A stretch of DNA of 64,000 nt, taken from Bacteroidota bacterium (GTDB taxonomy: Bacteria > Bacteroidota > Bacteroidia > Chitinophagales > LD1). The notes beneath the pieces are model-generated. The model searched no databases. It worked only from the letters and a program-made list of their open reading frames with translations, and was not told the DNA's origin. The DNA lies in the NCBI GenBank assembly GCA_018267385.1, contig JAFDYN010000012.1, positions 1-64,000 on the forward strand, given 5' to 3'. Each line of letters opens with the position of its first letter. The first letter of the stretch is position 1. The position numbers were made by a program, and so were the translations under genes. Positions 49,068-57,043 of this stretch are shown here, in pieces.

Positions 49068-50369
49068 TTGAAAACTACTCTCCTGTCCTTCTTTCTCTTT
49101 TCCCTCCTGACGTGCTGGGCACAGCAGGAGCGGCTGGTGGCGAGTGTACAGTACTTTAATAAAGCCGGGCAATCTGCCGATCATGATTCCACCGTTTATA
49201 TCTACTCAGGCCTTAGGAATATAGATAGCAGCTGGGGCATCATACAAGATGCCGATACCACTTATCACTGGAGTAGAAATAATGCTACTACCCGCTACGT
49301 GCTCACAAACAGAAATCGTCTTCAGCGAACTACCGCAGACCGCAGGTCTATTTCTTTCCTGGACAGCTATGATAGCAGCACGCATACTTTCAGCGTGGCC
49401 AGTTGGGATACGTTTGCATTTACCCCTGCAGGAGCGCCGCTGCGCAGACAGCATTACATCTACAATGCTACTTTGCAGGCATATGTGATCAGCAGTGACG
49501 ATACGCTCCTCTATGCACCATCGGGGTATGACAGAACCGAAGTGGACTATCAATATCATACAGTAAATGGGATCTGGCAAAAAGATACGTTTATGCTGTC
49601 GTTTCATCACTCCGATGCGTCCGGGCGTATCCTGTCAGATTCTTCCATCTCCATTTCGGGGCTTTATTCAAGTACCATCGTAAACCAGATGAGCTACGAT
49701 GCCCTGGGGCAGATGGATACACAGTACATAATGTTTTCGACCAGCTATAATAATGTAGTAATATCTGTTAGTGGGACCATGTATGTAAGCAGCTACGCCC
49801 CGTCTCATCTGCTGGATCACAGCTTGAACTATAGCAAAAACTTCTCTTCAGGTCAATGGTACCTGGCAAATCATGATTACTATTATTATGATGGTAGGGG
49901 CAATCTGATGGAGTGGACCCGCCAGACCTACGATAGCGCCGGCCAATGGGTGAACAGCGACCACTATACCTATACCTATGACAGCTACAATATGCTCCTG
50001 ACTACTGATATCCGCATCTGGAGTGATAGCGCCCAGCAGTGGGTACTCCCTCCGGGCAGGACAGGCTATCACTATCACTATGAGGTCTACGGTCCTACTG
50101 CTGTACCCGATGTGGTGTCTGGTAGCGAGCTGGTCCTCTATCCCGTGCCCGCCTCAGATATGCTGCACGTGGCCGCAGATAAGCATACGGATGACCCTGC
50201 TACGATCAGCATCACAGACCTGAGCGGCAGGCAGTGCGGGCAGTGGTCCGTATCAGGAGGACCATATAGCGGCTACATACCGGTGGGCTACCTGCCGGAC
50301 GGTATCTATCTGCTCAGTATCTCGGCTGCCGGTCATACTACGCAGCGCAGTTTTACTATAGTCAGATAG
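49068..50369 (+). CDS. Secreted protein with T9SS type A sorting domain, TTG start
   Basis: A 433-residue protein. The only plausible start is TTG at 49068, giving (M)KTTLLSFFLFSLLTCWAQ, a clean signal peptide; no ATG lies in the signal region. The passenger is Tyr-, Ser- and Asp-rich, with repeated phrases such as YTYTYDSYN and YYYYDGRGNLMEW that resemble YD/RHS-like strands. The end is a T9SS type A sorting domain (LYPVPASDMLHVAAD, TDLSGRQCGQW, YLPDGIYLLSISA, TQRSFTIVR). Function unknown. Confidence 0.85.
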   Translation: MKTTLLSFFLFSLLTCWAQQERLVASVQYFNKAGQSADHDSTVYIYSGLRNIDSSWGIIQDADTTYHWSRNNATTRYVLTNRNRLQRTTADRRSISFLDSYDSSTHTFSVASWDTFAFTPAGAPLRRQHYIYNATLQAYVISSDDTLLYAPSGYDRTEVDYQYHTVNGIWQKDTFMLSFHHSDASGRILSDSSISISGLYSSTIVNQMSYDALGQMDTQYIMFSTSYNNVVISVSGTMYVSSYAPSHLLDHSLNYSKNFSSGQWYLANHDYYYYDGRGNLMEWTRQTYDSAGQWVNSDHYTYTYDSYNMLLTTDIRIWSDSAQQWVLPPGRTGYHYHYEVYGPTAVPDVVSGSELVLYPVPASDMLHVAADKHTDDPATISITDLSGRQCGQWSVSGGPYSGYIPVGYLPDGIYLLSISAAGHTTQRSFTIVR

Positions 50370-50434
50370 CGGGGCAGGATACCTCTTCTACTATGTCATT
50401 TTAGGACATTACTTATAGCTTGCCAGAGAGAGGC

Positions 50435-50887
50435 TCACTGCGCCTTGTCCACCTGATTGACGATCATCCAGAAAAACCCCAGCGCAGATATCTCTTTGAA
50501 AAAAGCATCAAACGCAACCGGCTTTACGACATAACTATTGACACCCAGCTCATAGCAGTGCTTCATGATTGGGTCGTCTTTGGTAGATGTCAGCACTACT
50601 ACCGGTATGTGACAGGTACGCTCATCAGCCTTGAGCCGTTTGAGTACTTCCAGCCCGCTTACGCGGGGCATATTGATATCCAGTACGATCACCCTCAGGC
50701 GCTGCTCTACTGCATGGCCCGCGAAGGATCCTTCACCGAATATAAAATCGAGGGCCTCGGCACCATCTCTCAGGTGCAGCAGACCATTGGCCAGGTTGTT
50801 ACGCTTCAGCGCACGCATGGTCAGCTCTGCATCGTGCTCATTGTCCTCTACGAGTAGTATCTCTACTCCATGTACTGTAGTATCCAT
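50435..50887 (-). CDS. Single-domain response regulator
   Basis: A 150-residue stand-alone receiver: acidic residues in ILLVEDNEHDAELTM, phospho-Asp in VIVLDINMPRVSG, Thr in LTSTKDD and Lys in VVKPVAFDAF. No output domain. It is the last gene of a three-gene signalling unit with two kinases (gaps of 24 and 36 bases) and is the likely phosphoacceptor or shuttle. Confidence 0.9.
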   Translation of the reverse strand: MDTTVHGVEILLVEDNEHDAELTMRALKRNNLANGLLHLRDGAEALDFIFGEGSFAGHAVEQRLRVIVLDINMPRVSGLEVLKRLKADERTCHIPVVVLTSTKDDPIMKHCYELGVNSYVVKPVAFDAFFKEISALGFFWMIVNQVDKAQ

Positions 50888-50923
50888 AAAGTTTATTTGT
50901 GTGTATGGTTAAGTTTCTTGCCT

Positions 50924-52027
50924 TCAGTCATCTGCTGCGGGTAGCGCTACATAGAATGTAGCTCCCTGATCTATGGCGCCCTCTGCCCAGACCCGGCCGC
51001 CGCTGCGCGTCACGATACGCTGTACGATGGCCAGCCCTATACCTATGCCCTCATACTCCGTATCTCTGTGCAGCCGGGAGAATACGCCAAAAAGTTTATT
51101 CATGTACTGCATATCAAAGCCCGACCCATTATCACGTATGTGATAGATCACCTCGCTACCCTCGCGCTTTGCACCAGCCTCTACCACAGGCATATCTTTC
51201 TTGCCAGAGTATTTTATAGCGTTAGATAGGAGGTTTACAAAAACCTGCTTTAGCAGCTCACGGTCACCATTGGCGCAAGGCATATCCTGCTGTATGCGAA
51301 ATTCGGGTAGCTTTTTGACAGTAGCCTGTATCACCTCCAGTGCCTCTTGTATCAGTAGATTTACATCCACAGCGCGTGCCTTGATGCTCTGCTTGCCCAG
51401 CCTGCTAAACTCCAGCAGGCTCTCTATGAGACTGGCCATACGCTCTGCATTGCGGGTGATATTGCCAGTCAGCCGCATGCACTCTGTGCTGAGCTCTTTC
51501 TCGTGGTCCTCCATCAGAATCATAGCATAGCTATGCACAGCACGTAGTGGTGCGCGCAGATCATGAGATACAGAGTAGGTAAAGGCCTCCAGGTCTTCAT
51601 TCTTTTGCTTTAGCTCCTCATTCAGGTCACTCAGGGCTGCCTCCTGCTCATAGATGCTGATAAAGAACTTTACCTTATTGATCAGTATCTCGGGCTGAAA
51701 AGGCTTTGTGATAAAGCTGAATGCCCCTCTCTCATAACCTTTGAAAATATTGAGGTTGTCAGTATATACTGCGGATATAAAGATGAATGGCAACCTGGCA
51801 GTTCTCTCCTCTTCGCGTAGGATACCTGCCAGCTCATAGCCGTCCATCTCTGGCATCTGGATATCCAGCAGCGCCAGTGCAAAATCATGATGCAGTGTAG
51901 CGCGAAGCGCTTCATTGCCACTATAGGCCCTGATCAGCTCCACATCCAGATCTCGCAGCACAGTTTCTATCGCTACTAGGTTTTCCGGTTTGTCGTCTAC
52001 TATCAGTATTTTAGGTCTCCTGGTCAT
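50924..52027 (-). CDS. Response regulator-histidine kinase hybrid (REC-HisKA-HATPase)
   Basis: A 367-residue cytoplasmic protein: receiver domain (about 5-125; KILIVDDKPENLVAI, LALLDIQMPEMDG, ITKPF), a short coiled coil, HisKA with FTYSVSHDLRAPLRAV (phospho-acceptor His at about 156) and an ATPase domain with LLSNAIKYSGK, DNGSGFDM and GIGIGLAIVQRI. Having the receiver at the N-terminus lets phosphorylation by another kinase tune its own activity. It lies 24 bases after the large hybrid kinase. Confidence 0.92.
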   Translation of the reverse strand: MTRRPKILIVDDKPENLVAIETVLRDLDVELIRAYSGNEALRATLHHDFALALLDIQMPEMDGYELAGILREEERTARLPFIFISAVYTDNLNIFKGYERGAFSFITKPFQPEILINKVKFFISIYEQEAALSDLNEELKQKNEDLEAFTYSVSHDLRAPLRAVHSYAMILMEDHEKELSTECMRLTGNITRNAERMASLIESLLEFSRLGKQSIKARAVDVNLLIQEALEVIQATVKKLPEFRIQQDMPCANGDRELLKQVFVNLLSNAIKYSGKKDMPVVEAGAKREGSEVIYHIRDNGSGFDMQYMNKLFGVFSRLHRDTEYEGIGIGLAIVQRIVTRSGGRVWAEGAIDQGATFYVALPAADD

Positions 52028-52051
52028 GGTCAGAGATTTGATTCGCTAATA

Positions 52052-55000
52052 TTATTTGCTGAGCCACACTCTCATGAGTGACAGCAGACGCTCCACATCT
52101 ACAGGCTTGGTGATATAGTCACTCGCTCCGGCATCCATACATTTTTGTTTGTCTTCTTTCATAGCCTTGGCAGTGAGGGCTATGATGGGCAGCTCACGAA
52201 ACCGCTCCTGAGCCCTGATGCGCTGCATGGCCTCATAGCCATCCATCTCGGGCATCATGATATCCATGAGTACGAGGTTTATACCGGGATCCTTGTCCAG
52301 CATATCCAGCGCTATCTGGCCGTTCTCTGATTTGGCCACCTCCAGACCGCGCTCCCGCAGCACCTTAGACAGGGCAAATACATTGCGCATGTCATCGTCT
52401 ACGAGCAGTACCTTTTTGTTTTGGAAAATACTCTCACGGTCATAGAGCCCGGTGATGATCTTTTGTTTTGCCTCGGGCAGCAGGCTTATAGTGCGGTGTA
52501 GAAACAGCGCCGTCTCATCCAGCAGCCGCTCCTCGGATTTTACCCCCTTGATGATAATGGTCTCTGCGTACTTCTGCAGTTCTTCGTTTTCAGCGGGGGT
52601 CAGTTCTTTGCCGGTATAGATGATGATGGGTGGCAGCGACTCGCGTATATCCTGCAGCCGGTGTATCAGCTCCACACCACTCATGTCCGGCAGCCCCAGG
52701 TCCAGGACTATGCAGTCTATTTGCTGTACCCCGTAGAGTTCTATGGCTTCTGCACCATTTGACGCTTCATAGGTTTTGACATCACCATTTCCTATGAGCT
52801 TGCGCATAGCTATGCGTGCATGGGTGTCATCCTCTATGATGAGCAGATTTTTCACTTTCCTCTTCACCAGGTTCTCTATCCTGTTGAATGCTTCCTCCAG
52901 ATCGCTGTTTCGTATAGGTTTGGTGAGAAACTCTACCGCGCCCTCCTTGATGGGTGCCAGTGAGCGCTCATTGACCGACATGATATGGACCGGTATGTGT
53001 CGTGTATCGGGGTCATGCTTGAGCTGGGCCAGCACCTGGTAGCCATCTATACCGGGGAGGTCTATATCCAGTATAATGGCATGCGGACGGTACTGTGCGG
53101 CCAGTACCAGTCCATCCTCTCCTGTACCTGCCGCTATGCACTTGAATCCCTTGGCATGGCTCTGCCTGAGCAGGATACCGGCAAACTTCTGATCATCTTC
53201 TATGATAAGCACGAGGGTATCTCCTTCCTTTACTTCCTGCCGGTCGTCCTTGATAGTAGGATAGTTATACAGATGTTCATTCTTCTCAAATACCTGCACC
53301 GGCGGTGATACCGTCAGGGCTTTGGCGCCCTCTGCTGACATATGGTCCCCCTGCAGCTCTATAGACAGCAGCAGGGTAAAAGTAGATCCTTCGCCCACCT
53401 TGCTGGATAGGCTGATCTCACCACCCAGCAGCTTTGCCAGCTCCCGGGAGATAGAGAGGCCGAGGCCGGTACCGCCATATTTGCGTGAGGTGCTGCCATC
53501 GCCCTGGTGAAAGGCCTCGAAGATGGCCATTTGCTTATCTGCCGGGATGCCTATGCCGGTGTCACTCACGGCTATGGATATATGCCCACTGTCATGACGC
53601 TGTATGGCGAAACTTACAGTGCCCTGCGCAGTAAACTTGATGGCATTGGACAGCAGATTTTTTATGATCTGATCCAGTCGCTTGGTATCGGTAGTGATAC
53701 ATGCGGGCAGGCCGTCACCCAGGGTCAGGCTCAGTTTCAGGCCCTTATTCTCCGCCAGGTGGCGAAAATTTCTGCCTATATCATCGGCAAAGGATCTGAG
53801 ATCCAGGCGCGCCAGGTCCAGCGTCATCTTGCCGGCCTCTATCTTGGATAGGTCGAGCACCTCATTGATCAGACCCAGCAGATCCATACCGCTCTTATGG
53901 ATGATCTCTGCACTCTCTACCTGGTCCGGCGTCAGGTTCTTTATTTTATTGTCTGCCAGGTCGCGTGAGAGGATGAGCAGGCTATTGAGCGGGGTACGTA
54001 GCTCATGTGACATATTAGCCAGAAACTCTGACTTATACCGGCTACTCATCTCCAGTTGCTTTGATTTCTGTACTATATCTGCGCGGGCGGACTCTACCTC
54101 AGCGTTTTTGGCCTCAAGCACCTGCGCCTGTTCTTCCAGTTCCTCATTGGTCATCTGCAGCTCCTCCTGCTGCTGGCGCAGGGTCTGTGTCTGCTCCTCC
54201 AGTTCTTCATTGAGCTGCCGCAGTTCTTCCTGCTGGGTCTGCAGTTCCTCAGATTGCTGCATGGTCTGCTCCATCAGCTCTTCGGCCCGTGCCCGTGCCT
54301 GCGCAGCATCTATACCTATAGCTACATTATTGATCACCTGCGGCAGAAATTTCTTTTCAATCGCAGAGAAACCTGCGACCTTACCGATCTCTATGACACC
54401 GAGTACCCTCTCATCCAGCGGGAACGCGACCGCAATGATCTCACGCGGCCTGACCGACCCCATACTGCTCTCGATTTGAAAATACCCGTCAGTGATATCA
54501 GACACGATGATCATCGTATTGGCCGCTGCAGCCTGACCTGCTATTCCTTCGCCCCATGCTACTCTTTTTTGTGCCAAGGTTTTGCTATCCAGAGTATAGC
54601 CCCCTGCCAGAGTGATGTGCGCGCCATCCGGGTCTGTCAGGTATATAGCCCCTATATCTGCACTAAGGTATTTGCACACATAGTTGATAATGTTCTGAGC
54701 GAGCTCACCCGTCAGTTTATTGCCTTGCATCTGGCGAGCCAGCTCACTGGTGCCTGTCAGGTTCCAGTTTTTATCCTCATTCTCCTGCTCGGCTTTTTTC
54801 AGTGCGTTGAGATTGGTCCGGATGATGAAATAGACTGCAATGAGCACCAGCATGATAACTACCAGCAGCAATATAAATACCTGCATAAAGCTATCAGCAT
54901 CTTCTTTATTAGCTTTCTCGCGATCAGCGAGTAGCTCATTTTCCAGTCGCACGCAGAGTGCCACCTGCTGGCGTATGCGATCCAGTCTTTTTTTCCCTTC

Positions 55001-55432
55001 CGCATTTGCCAGCATTAGAGCCGCTGCGTCAAATCCCTTCGCCCGTCTGATGGCGATACACTTGTCTAGGTGGGCTATGTGGTCACCGGCCAGATCAGAG
55101 AGGGTCCGGATATTTGCCTGCTGAGCGGGGTTATCCTCGGTCAGCTGCTGCACAGTGCCTATATGTTGTCTTACAGCGATCTTGTCACTATCAAAAGGAT
55201 CCAGATAGTCTGCCTCTCCGGTGATGATATACCCTCTCTCTACCGTTTCTGCATCTTCGGCATATTGCAGTACCTGACCTAGCTCATAGAGGACCTGATG
55301 CGTATGTGCTACCCATGAGGTAGTGGCCATCCACTTTTCACTATTGCGGATAGAAGCGATGCCTACTCCCAGCAGAAGAGCGGTACACGCAGCCAGGCCC
55401 ATCAATATCTTTTTGTCCAGTGTGATTTTCAT
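52052..55432 (-). CDS. Large hybrid sensor kinase (CHASE3-GAF-HisKA-HATPase-REC-REC-REC)
   Basis: An 1126-residue sensor. The N-terminal membrane segment (about 8-26) and a second (about 184-205) bound a CHASE3 periplasmic domain. A GAF domain (about 220-375) and a long Gln/Glu-rich coiled coil (about 380-465) precede HisKA (FLANMSHELRTPLNS) and the ATPase domain (LLSNAIKFTAQ, DTGIGIP, GTGLGLSISREL). Three receivers follow, each with a phospho-Asp (ILDIDLPGIDG, VLDLGLPDMSG, LMDIMMPEMDG). Many inputs and three receivers suggest a phosphorelay hub for the two genes downstream. Confidence 0.94.
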   Translation of the reverse strand: MKITLDKKILMGLAACTALLLGVGIASIRNSEKWMATTSWVAHTHQVLYELGQVLQYAEDAETVERGYIITGEADYLDPFDSDKIAVRQHIGTVQQLTEDNPAQQANIRTLSDLAGDHIAHLDKCIAIRRAKGFDAAALMLANAEGKKRLDRIRQQVALCVRLENELLADREKANKEDADSFMQVFILLLVVIMLVLIAVYFIIRTNLNALKKAEQENEDKNWNLTGTSELARQMQGNKLTGELAQNIINYVCKYLSADIGAIYLTDPDGAHITLAGGYTLDSKTLAQKRVAWGEGIAGQAAAANTMIIVSDITDGYFQIESSMGSVRPREIIAVAFPLDERVLGVIEIGKVAGFSAIEKKFLPQVINNVAIGIDAAQARARAEELMEQTMQQSEELQTQQEELRQLNEELEEQTQTLRQQQEELQMTNEELEEQAQVLEAKNAEVESARADIVQKSKQLEMSSRYKSEFLANMSHELRTPLNSLLILSRDLADNKIKNLTPDQVESAEIIHKSGMDLLGLINEVLDLSKIEAGKMTLDLARLDLRSFADDIGRNFRHLAENKGLKLSLTLGDGLPACITTDTKRLDQIIKNLLSNAIKFTAQGTVSFAIQRHDSGHISIAVSDTGIGIPADKQMAIFEAFHQGDGSTSRKYGGTGLGLSISRELAKLLGGEISLSSKVGEGSTFTLLLSIELQGDHMSAEGAKALTVSPPVQVFEKNEHLYNYPTIKDDRQEVKEGDTLVLIIEDDQKFAGILLRQSHAKGFKCIAAGTGEDGLVLAAQYRPHAIILDIDLPGIDGYQVLAQLKHDPDTRHIPVHIMSVNERSLAPIKEGAVEFLTKPIRNSDLEEAFNRIENLVKRKVKNLLIIEDDTHARIAMRKLIGNGDVKTYEASNGAEAIELYGVQQIDCIVLDLGLPDMSGVELIHRLQDIRESLPPIIIYTGKELTPAENEELQKYAETIIIKGVKSEERLLDETALFLHRTISLLPEAKQKIITGLYDRESIFQNKKVLLVDDDMRNVFALSKVLRERGLEVAKSENGQIALDMLDKDPGINLVLMDIMMPEMDGYEAMQRIRAQERFRELPIIALTAKAMKEDKQKCMDAGASDYITKPVDVERLLSLMRVWLSK

Positions 55433-55961
55433 GAGACGATGAAATGTGGTTTATGGATTTCACTCATTTGCGCATACGACTCCTGAGGCATGATAGGTAT
55501 AACCCGGCCCGAGGTTTGGGCCTTGCTGCTGTAAGAAAAACATAACGTATACCAGCGGCTCCTCAGAGTACGTGACATACAGCGTGCAGATAAAGGAGCC
55601 GGCATCAGAAAAAGTGAAACCAGCCGTCTTATGACAATATGAAAGTCTATTCCTACGCGTATGGCAGCAATAGCCTGTGGTAGCAGCGATATCAGGACAT
55701 GAGCTATGGTCACCCGCAGGGTCCGCGGAAAACCACCTATACATACAAAAAAAAATGCATACACAAGCAACTCTAAATCAAATCCTAACCCTGTAACTAT
55801 CGACATATACATCACAATAATGCCTGCACCATTATTTCGTACAGTCACACTGCCCCACTATTTATATATGTTAAGATAAATATTTGATCTGTCACGTCCC
55901 CTTAAATACAAGGTCAATATTGTAACCAATCGGTAAGCCGGTAAAAAGATAGGGGGAAAAG
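55433..55961. other. Intergenic region without a recognised gene
   Basis: About 530 bases upstream of the hybrid kinase. Overlapping minus-strand frames exist here (one ending in an ATGA overlap with the kinase start), but none resembles a known protein. The centre is AT-rich with a run of A residues near 55745-55755. The kinase promoter must lie here, but no TTG/TAnnTTTG pair was found. Confidence 0.5.
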
Positions 55962-55989
55962 ATAAAGCCCCGGCGAACCGAGGCTTTAT
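55962..55989 (-). terminator. Terminator of secreted-peptide gene B
   Basis: ATAAAGCCCCGG (55962-55973) pairs with CCGAGGCTTTAT (55978-55989) with one mismatch and a 4-base CGAA loop. It lies 30 bases past the stop of the gene at 56020. Confidence 0.75.
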
Positions 55990-56019
55990 AAGGGGGGCTT
56001 GAGTTGTATCTTCTAGCTA

Positions 56020-56229
56020 TTAAGCTTGCTTTACACCTTCGCGAACGATAGCCAGGTTAGCCTTGTTGGTACCTACCAGAACCTCAGACTTGGCAGTGGC
56101 ATCAGCCGGAGTAGCTACCGGAGCAGCCTGCTCAGTCTTCACATCCTTCCTGGTCTCGGTAGCTGGAGTTTCACACTTTGCGGTGGCTACTGCTGCGAGG
56201 AAGGTGATAGTGAGGAGGATGCTTTTCAT
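56020..56229 (-). CDS. Small secreted protein B (paralogue of 47299-47565)
   Basis: A 69-residue protein with a signal peptide (MKSILLTITFLAAVATAKC), a short Glu/Thr/Ala/Pro-rich stretch and the tail GTNKANLAIVREGVKQA. The tail and the overall plan match protein A, and the 84 bases upstream of the two promoters are nearly the same, so the two genes are a duplicated pair about 8.7 kb apart. It has its own terminator and promoter. Function unknown. Confidence 0.75.
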   Translation of the reverse strand: MKSILLTITFLAAVATAKCETPATETRKDVKTEQAAPVATPADATAKSEVLVGTNKANLAIVREGVKQA

Positions 56230-56248
56230 TTTGTCGTTGCTTATAAAT

Positions 56249-56346
56249 ACAAGGTAGTTTCAGGTTTCACTTTTGTCAAGGTTTTTTTTCGAAAAATCTT
56301 CAGAAAAATGAAACATTTTGAAACTATATTGATAATCAAACAGTTA
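56249..56346 (-). promoter_or_regulatory. Promoter and conserved upstream block of secreted-peptide gene B
   Basis: TTG (complement of 56277-56279), 20 bases and TACCTTGT (56249-56256) form the promoter. Bases 56263-56346 correspond to 47611-47694. The dyad is kept as AAAATG-AAA-CATTTT (56305-56319). Conservation extends well beyond the core promoter, so a shared regulator is likely. Confidence 0.7.
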
Positions 56347-56350
56347 AAAA

Positions 56351-56710
56351 CTATGCAGCGTCCAGTCCCTCTATATGCATAGCACTGAGGCGAGGTATAA
56401 AGATGCGGGTATGGCACCTGCGCAGGGCCAGTTCGTTAAATTTTTCCCGCCCGGTATAGGCCAGATCGGCCATAAAGCGGTCTACCGCCAGGCTGGTGAT
56501 GACCGAGGTAGAGGTCAGGATCGCATCGCAGGCATACTCCCCTACTACCTCTCTGTAGTCATCATAGATGCGGAGGGTATAGCGCAGTACTACACGGTGC
56601 GCCTCGGTGATATGAAAGTGGTACGTATCCTTGCAAAAGGGAGACTCCGGTAGCCTGATGGCATCCATATCTATGTACCTGTCGGTGATGTCGGTCTTGA
56701 TGGCATTCAT
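56351..56710 (-). CDS. Small cytoplasmic protein, unrecognised
   Basis: A 119-residue soluble protein without signal peptide (MNAIKTDITDRYIDMDAIRL). A beta-rich middle (CKDTYHFHITEAHRVVLRYT) and a helical, Arg-rich end are visible. I do not recognise the family. It lies upstream of secreted-peptide gene B on the same strand, with the conserved peptide promoter block between them. Its own promoter (56715-56745) contains the 14-bp element also present in front of gene 47852. Confidence 0.6.
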   Translation of the reverse strand: MNAIKTDITDRYIDMDAIRLPESPFCKDTYHFHITEAHRVVLRYTLRIYDDYREVVGEYACDAILTSTSVITSLAVDRFMADLAYTGREKFNELALRRCHTRIFIPRLSAMHIEGLDAA

Positions 56711-56714
56711 AGCT

Positions 56715-56745
56715 CAAAGATAGCAAATACTAATTTTAATAGCAA
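56715..56745 (-). promoter_or_regulatory. Promoter of gene 56351 with embedded operator-like element
   Basis: TTG (complement of 56743-56745), 20 bases and TATCTTTG (56715-56722) form a full consensus promoter. The spacer contains AAATACTAATTTTA (56725-56738), identical to 47820-47833, flanked by direct repeats TAGCAAA (56721-56727 and 56740-56746). An element between -33 and -7 is a classic repressor position. Confidence 0.65.
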
Positions 56746-56794
56746 AGATTATTAGAAACTACAACAAAGCGGAGAGATCTATATATACGTTCAT

Positions 56795-56821
56795 AAAAAA
56801 AGGGGCTCTTGGGAAGCCCCT
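56795..56821 (-). terminator. Terminator-like hairpin without an assigned gene
   Basis: AGGGGCT (56801-56807) pairs with AGCCCCT (56815-56821). On the minus strand a run of Ts follows, as in an intrinsic terminator, but no minus-strand gene precedes it. On the plus strand it is followed by AACCTAAACCCAAACCTATG, a leader-like phrase before a 40-codon frame. Confidence 0.5.
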
Positions 56822-56838
56822 AACCTAAACCCAAACCT

Positions 56839-56961
56839 ATGAAATATCTTTTCTACTATATGATACCCGGCATCTGTGATGGACACCGGATCGTTTTTAC
56901 CCCCCCCTTTTTTTATCTGCTCCGGTCTGTGTTATTCTTCCTAGAACAAATAAATGCGTGA
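56839..56961 (+). CDS. Short open reading frame behind a leader-like sequence, with C8/T7 tract
   Basis: A 40-codon frame from ATG to TGA (MKYLFYYMIPGICDGHR, then VFTPPFFYLLRSVLFF). It is hydrophobic and could insert in the membrane, or be the 5' end of a decayed gene. A run of eight C (56900-56907) followed by seven T lies inside it, and short arms ACCGGA/TCCGGT surround the run. I do not recognise it, and it may be non-coding. Confidence 0.25.
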   Translation: MKYLFYYMIPGICDGHRIVFTPPFFYLLRSVLFFLEQINA

Positions 56962-57023
56962 ATCCATAATGCAAAGATGTAAGCCTTTTCGGTATCAATC
57001 AAACTGATAATTTTTATCTTGCA

Positions 57024-57038
57024 ATAGATAAAAGCTAT
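57024..57038 (+). promoter_or_regulatory. OxyR-type half operator overlapping the oxyR leader
   Basis: ATAGATAAAAGCTAT matches the classical OxyR half-site ATAGnTnnnAnCTAT at every fixed position. It ends five bases before the oxyR ATG. The second half-site expected 7 bases upstream is degenerate. A second dyad, GATAA-TTT-TTATC (57006-57018), lies just upstream. The position suggests autorepression. Confidence 0.65.
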
Positions 57039-57043
57039 CAATC

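Noticed and set aside
55429-55848. A 139-codon minus-strand frame whose stop overlaps the hybrid kinase start as ATGA
   Set aside because: It has no recognisable domain, an odd composition with clustered Arg and Ser, and competes with another frame (55460-55744). The ATGA overlap can arise by chance. Kept out of the gene list, though it cannot be fully excluded.
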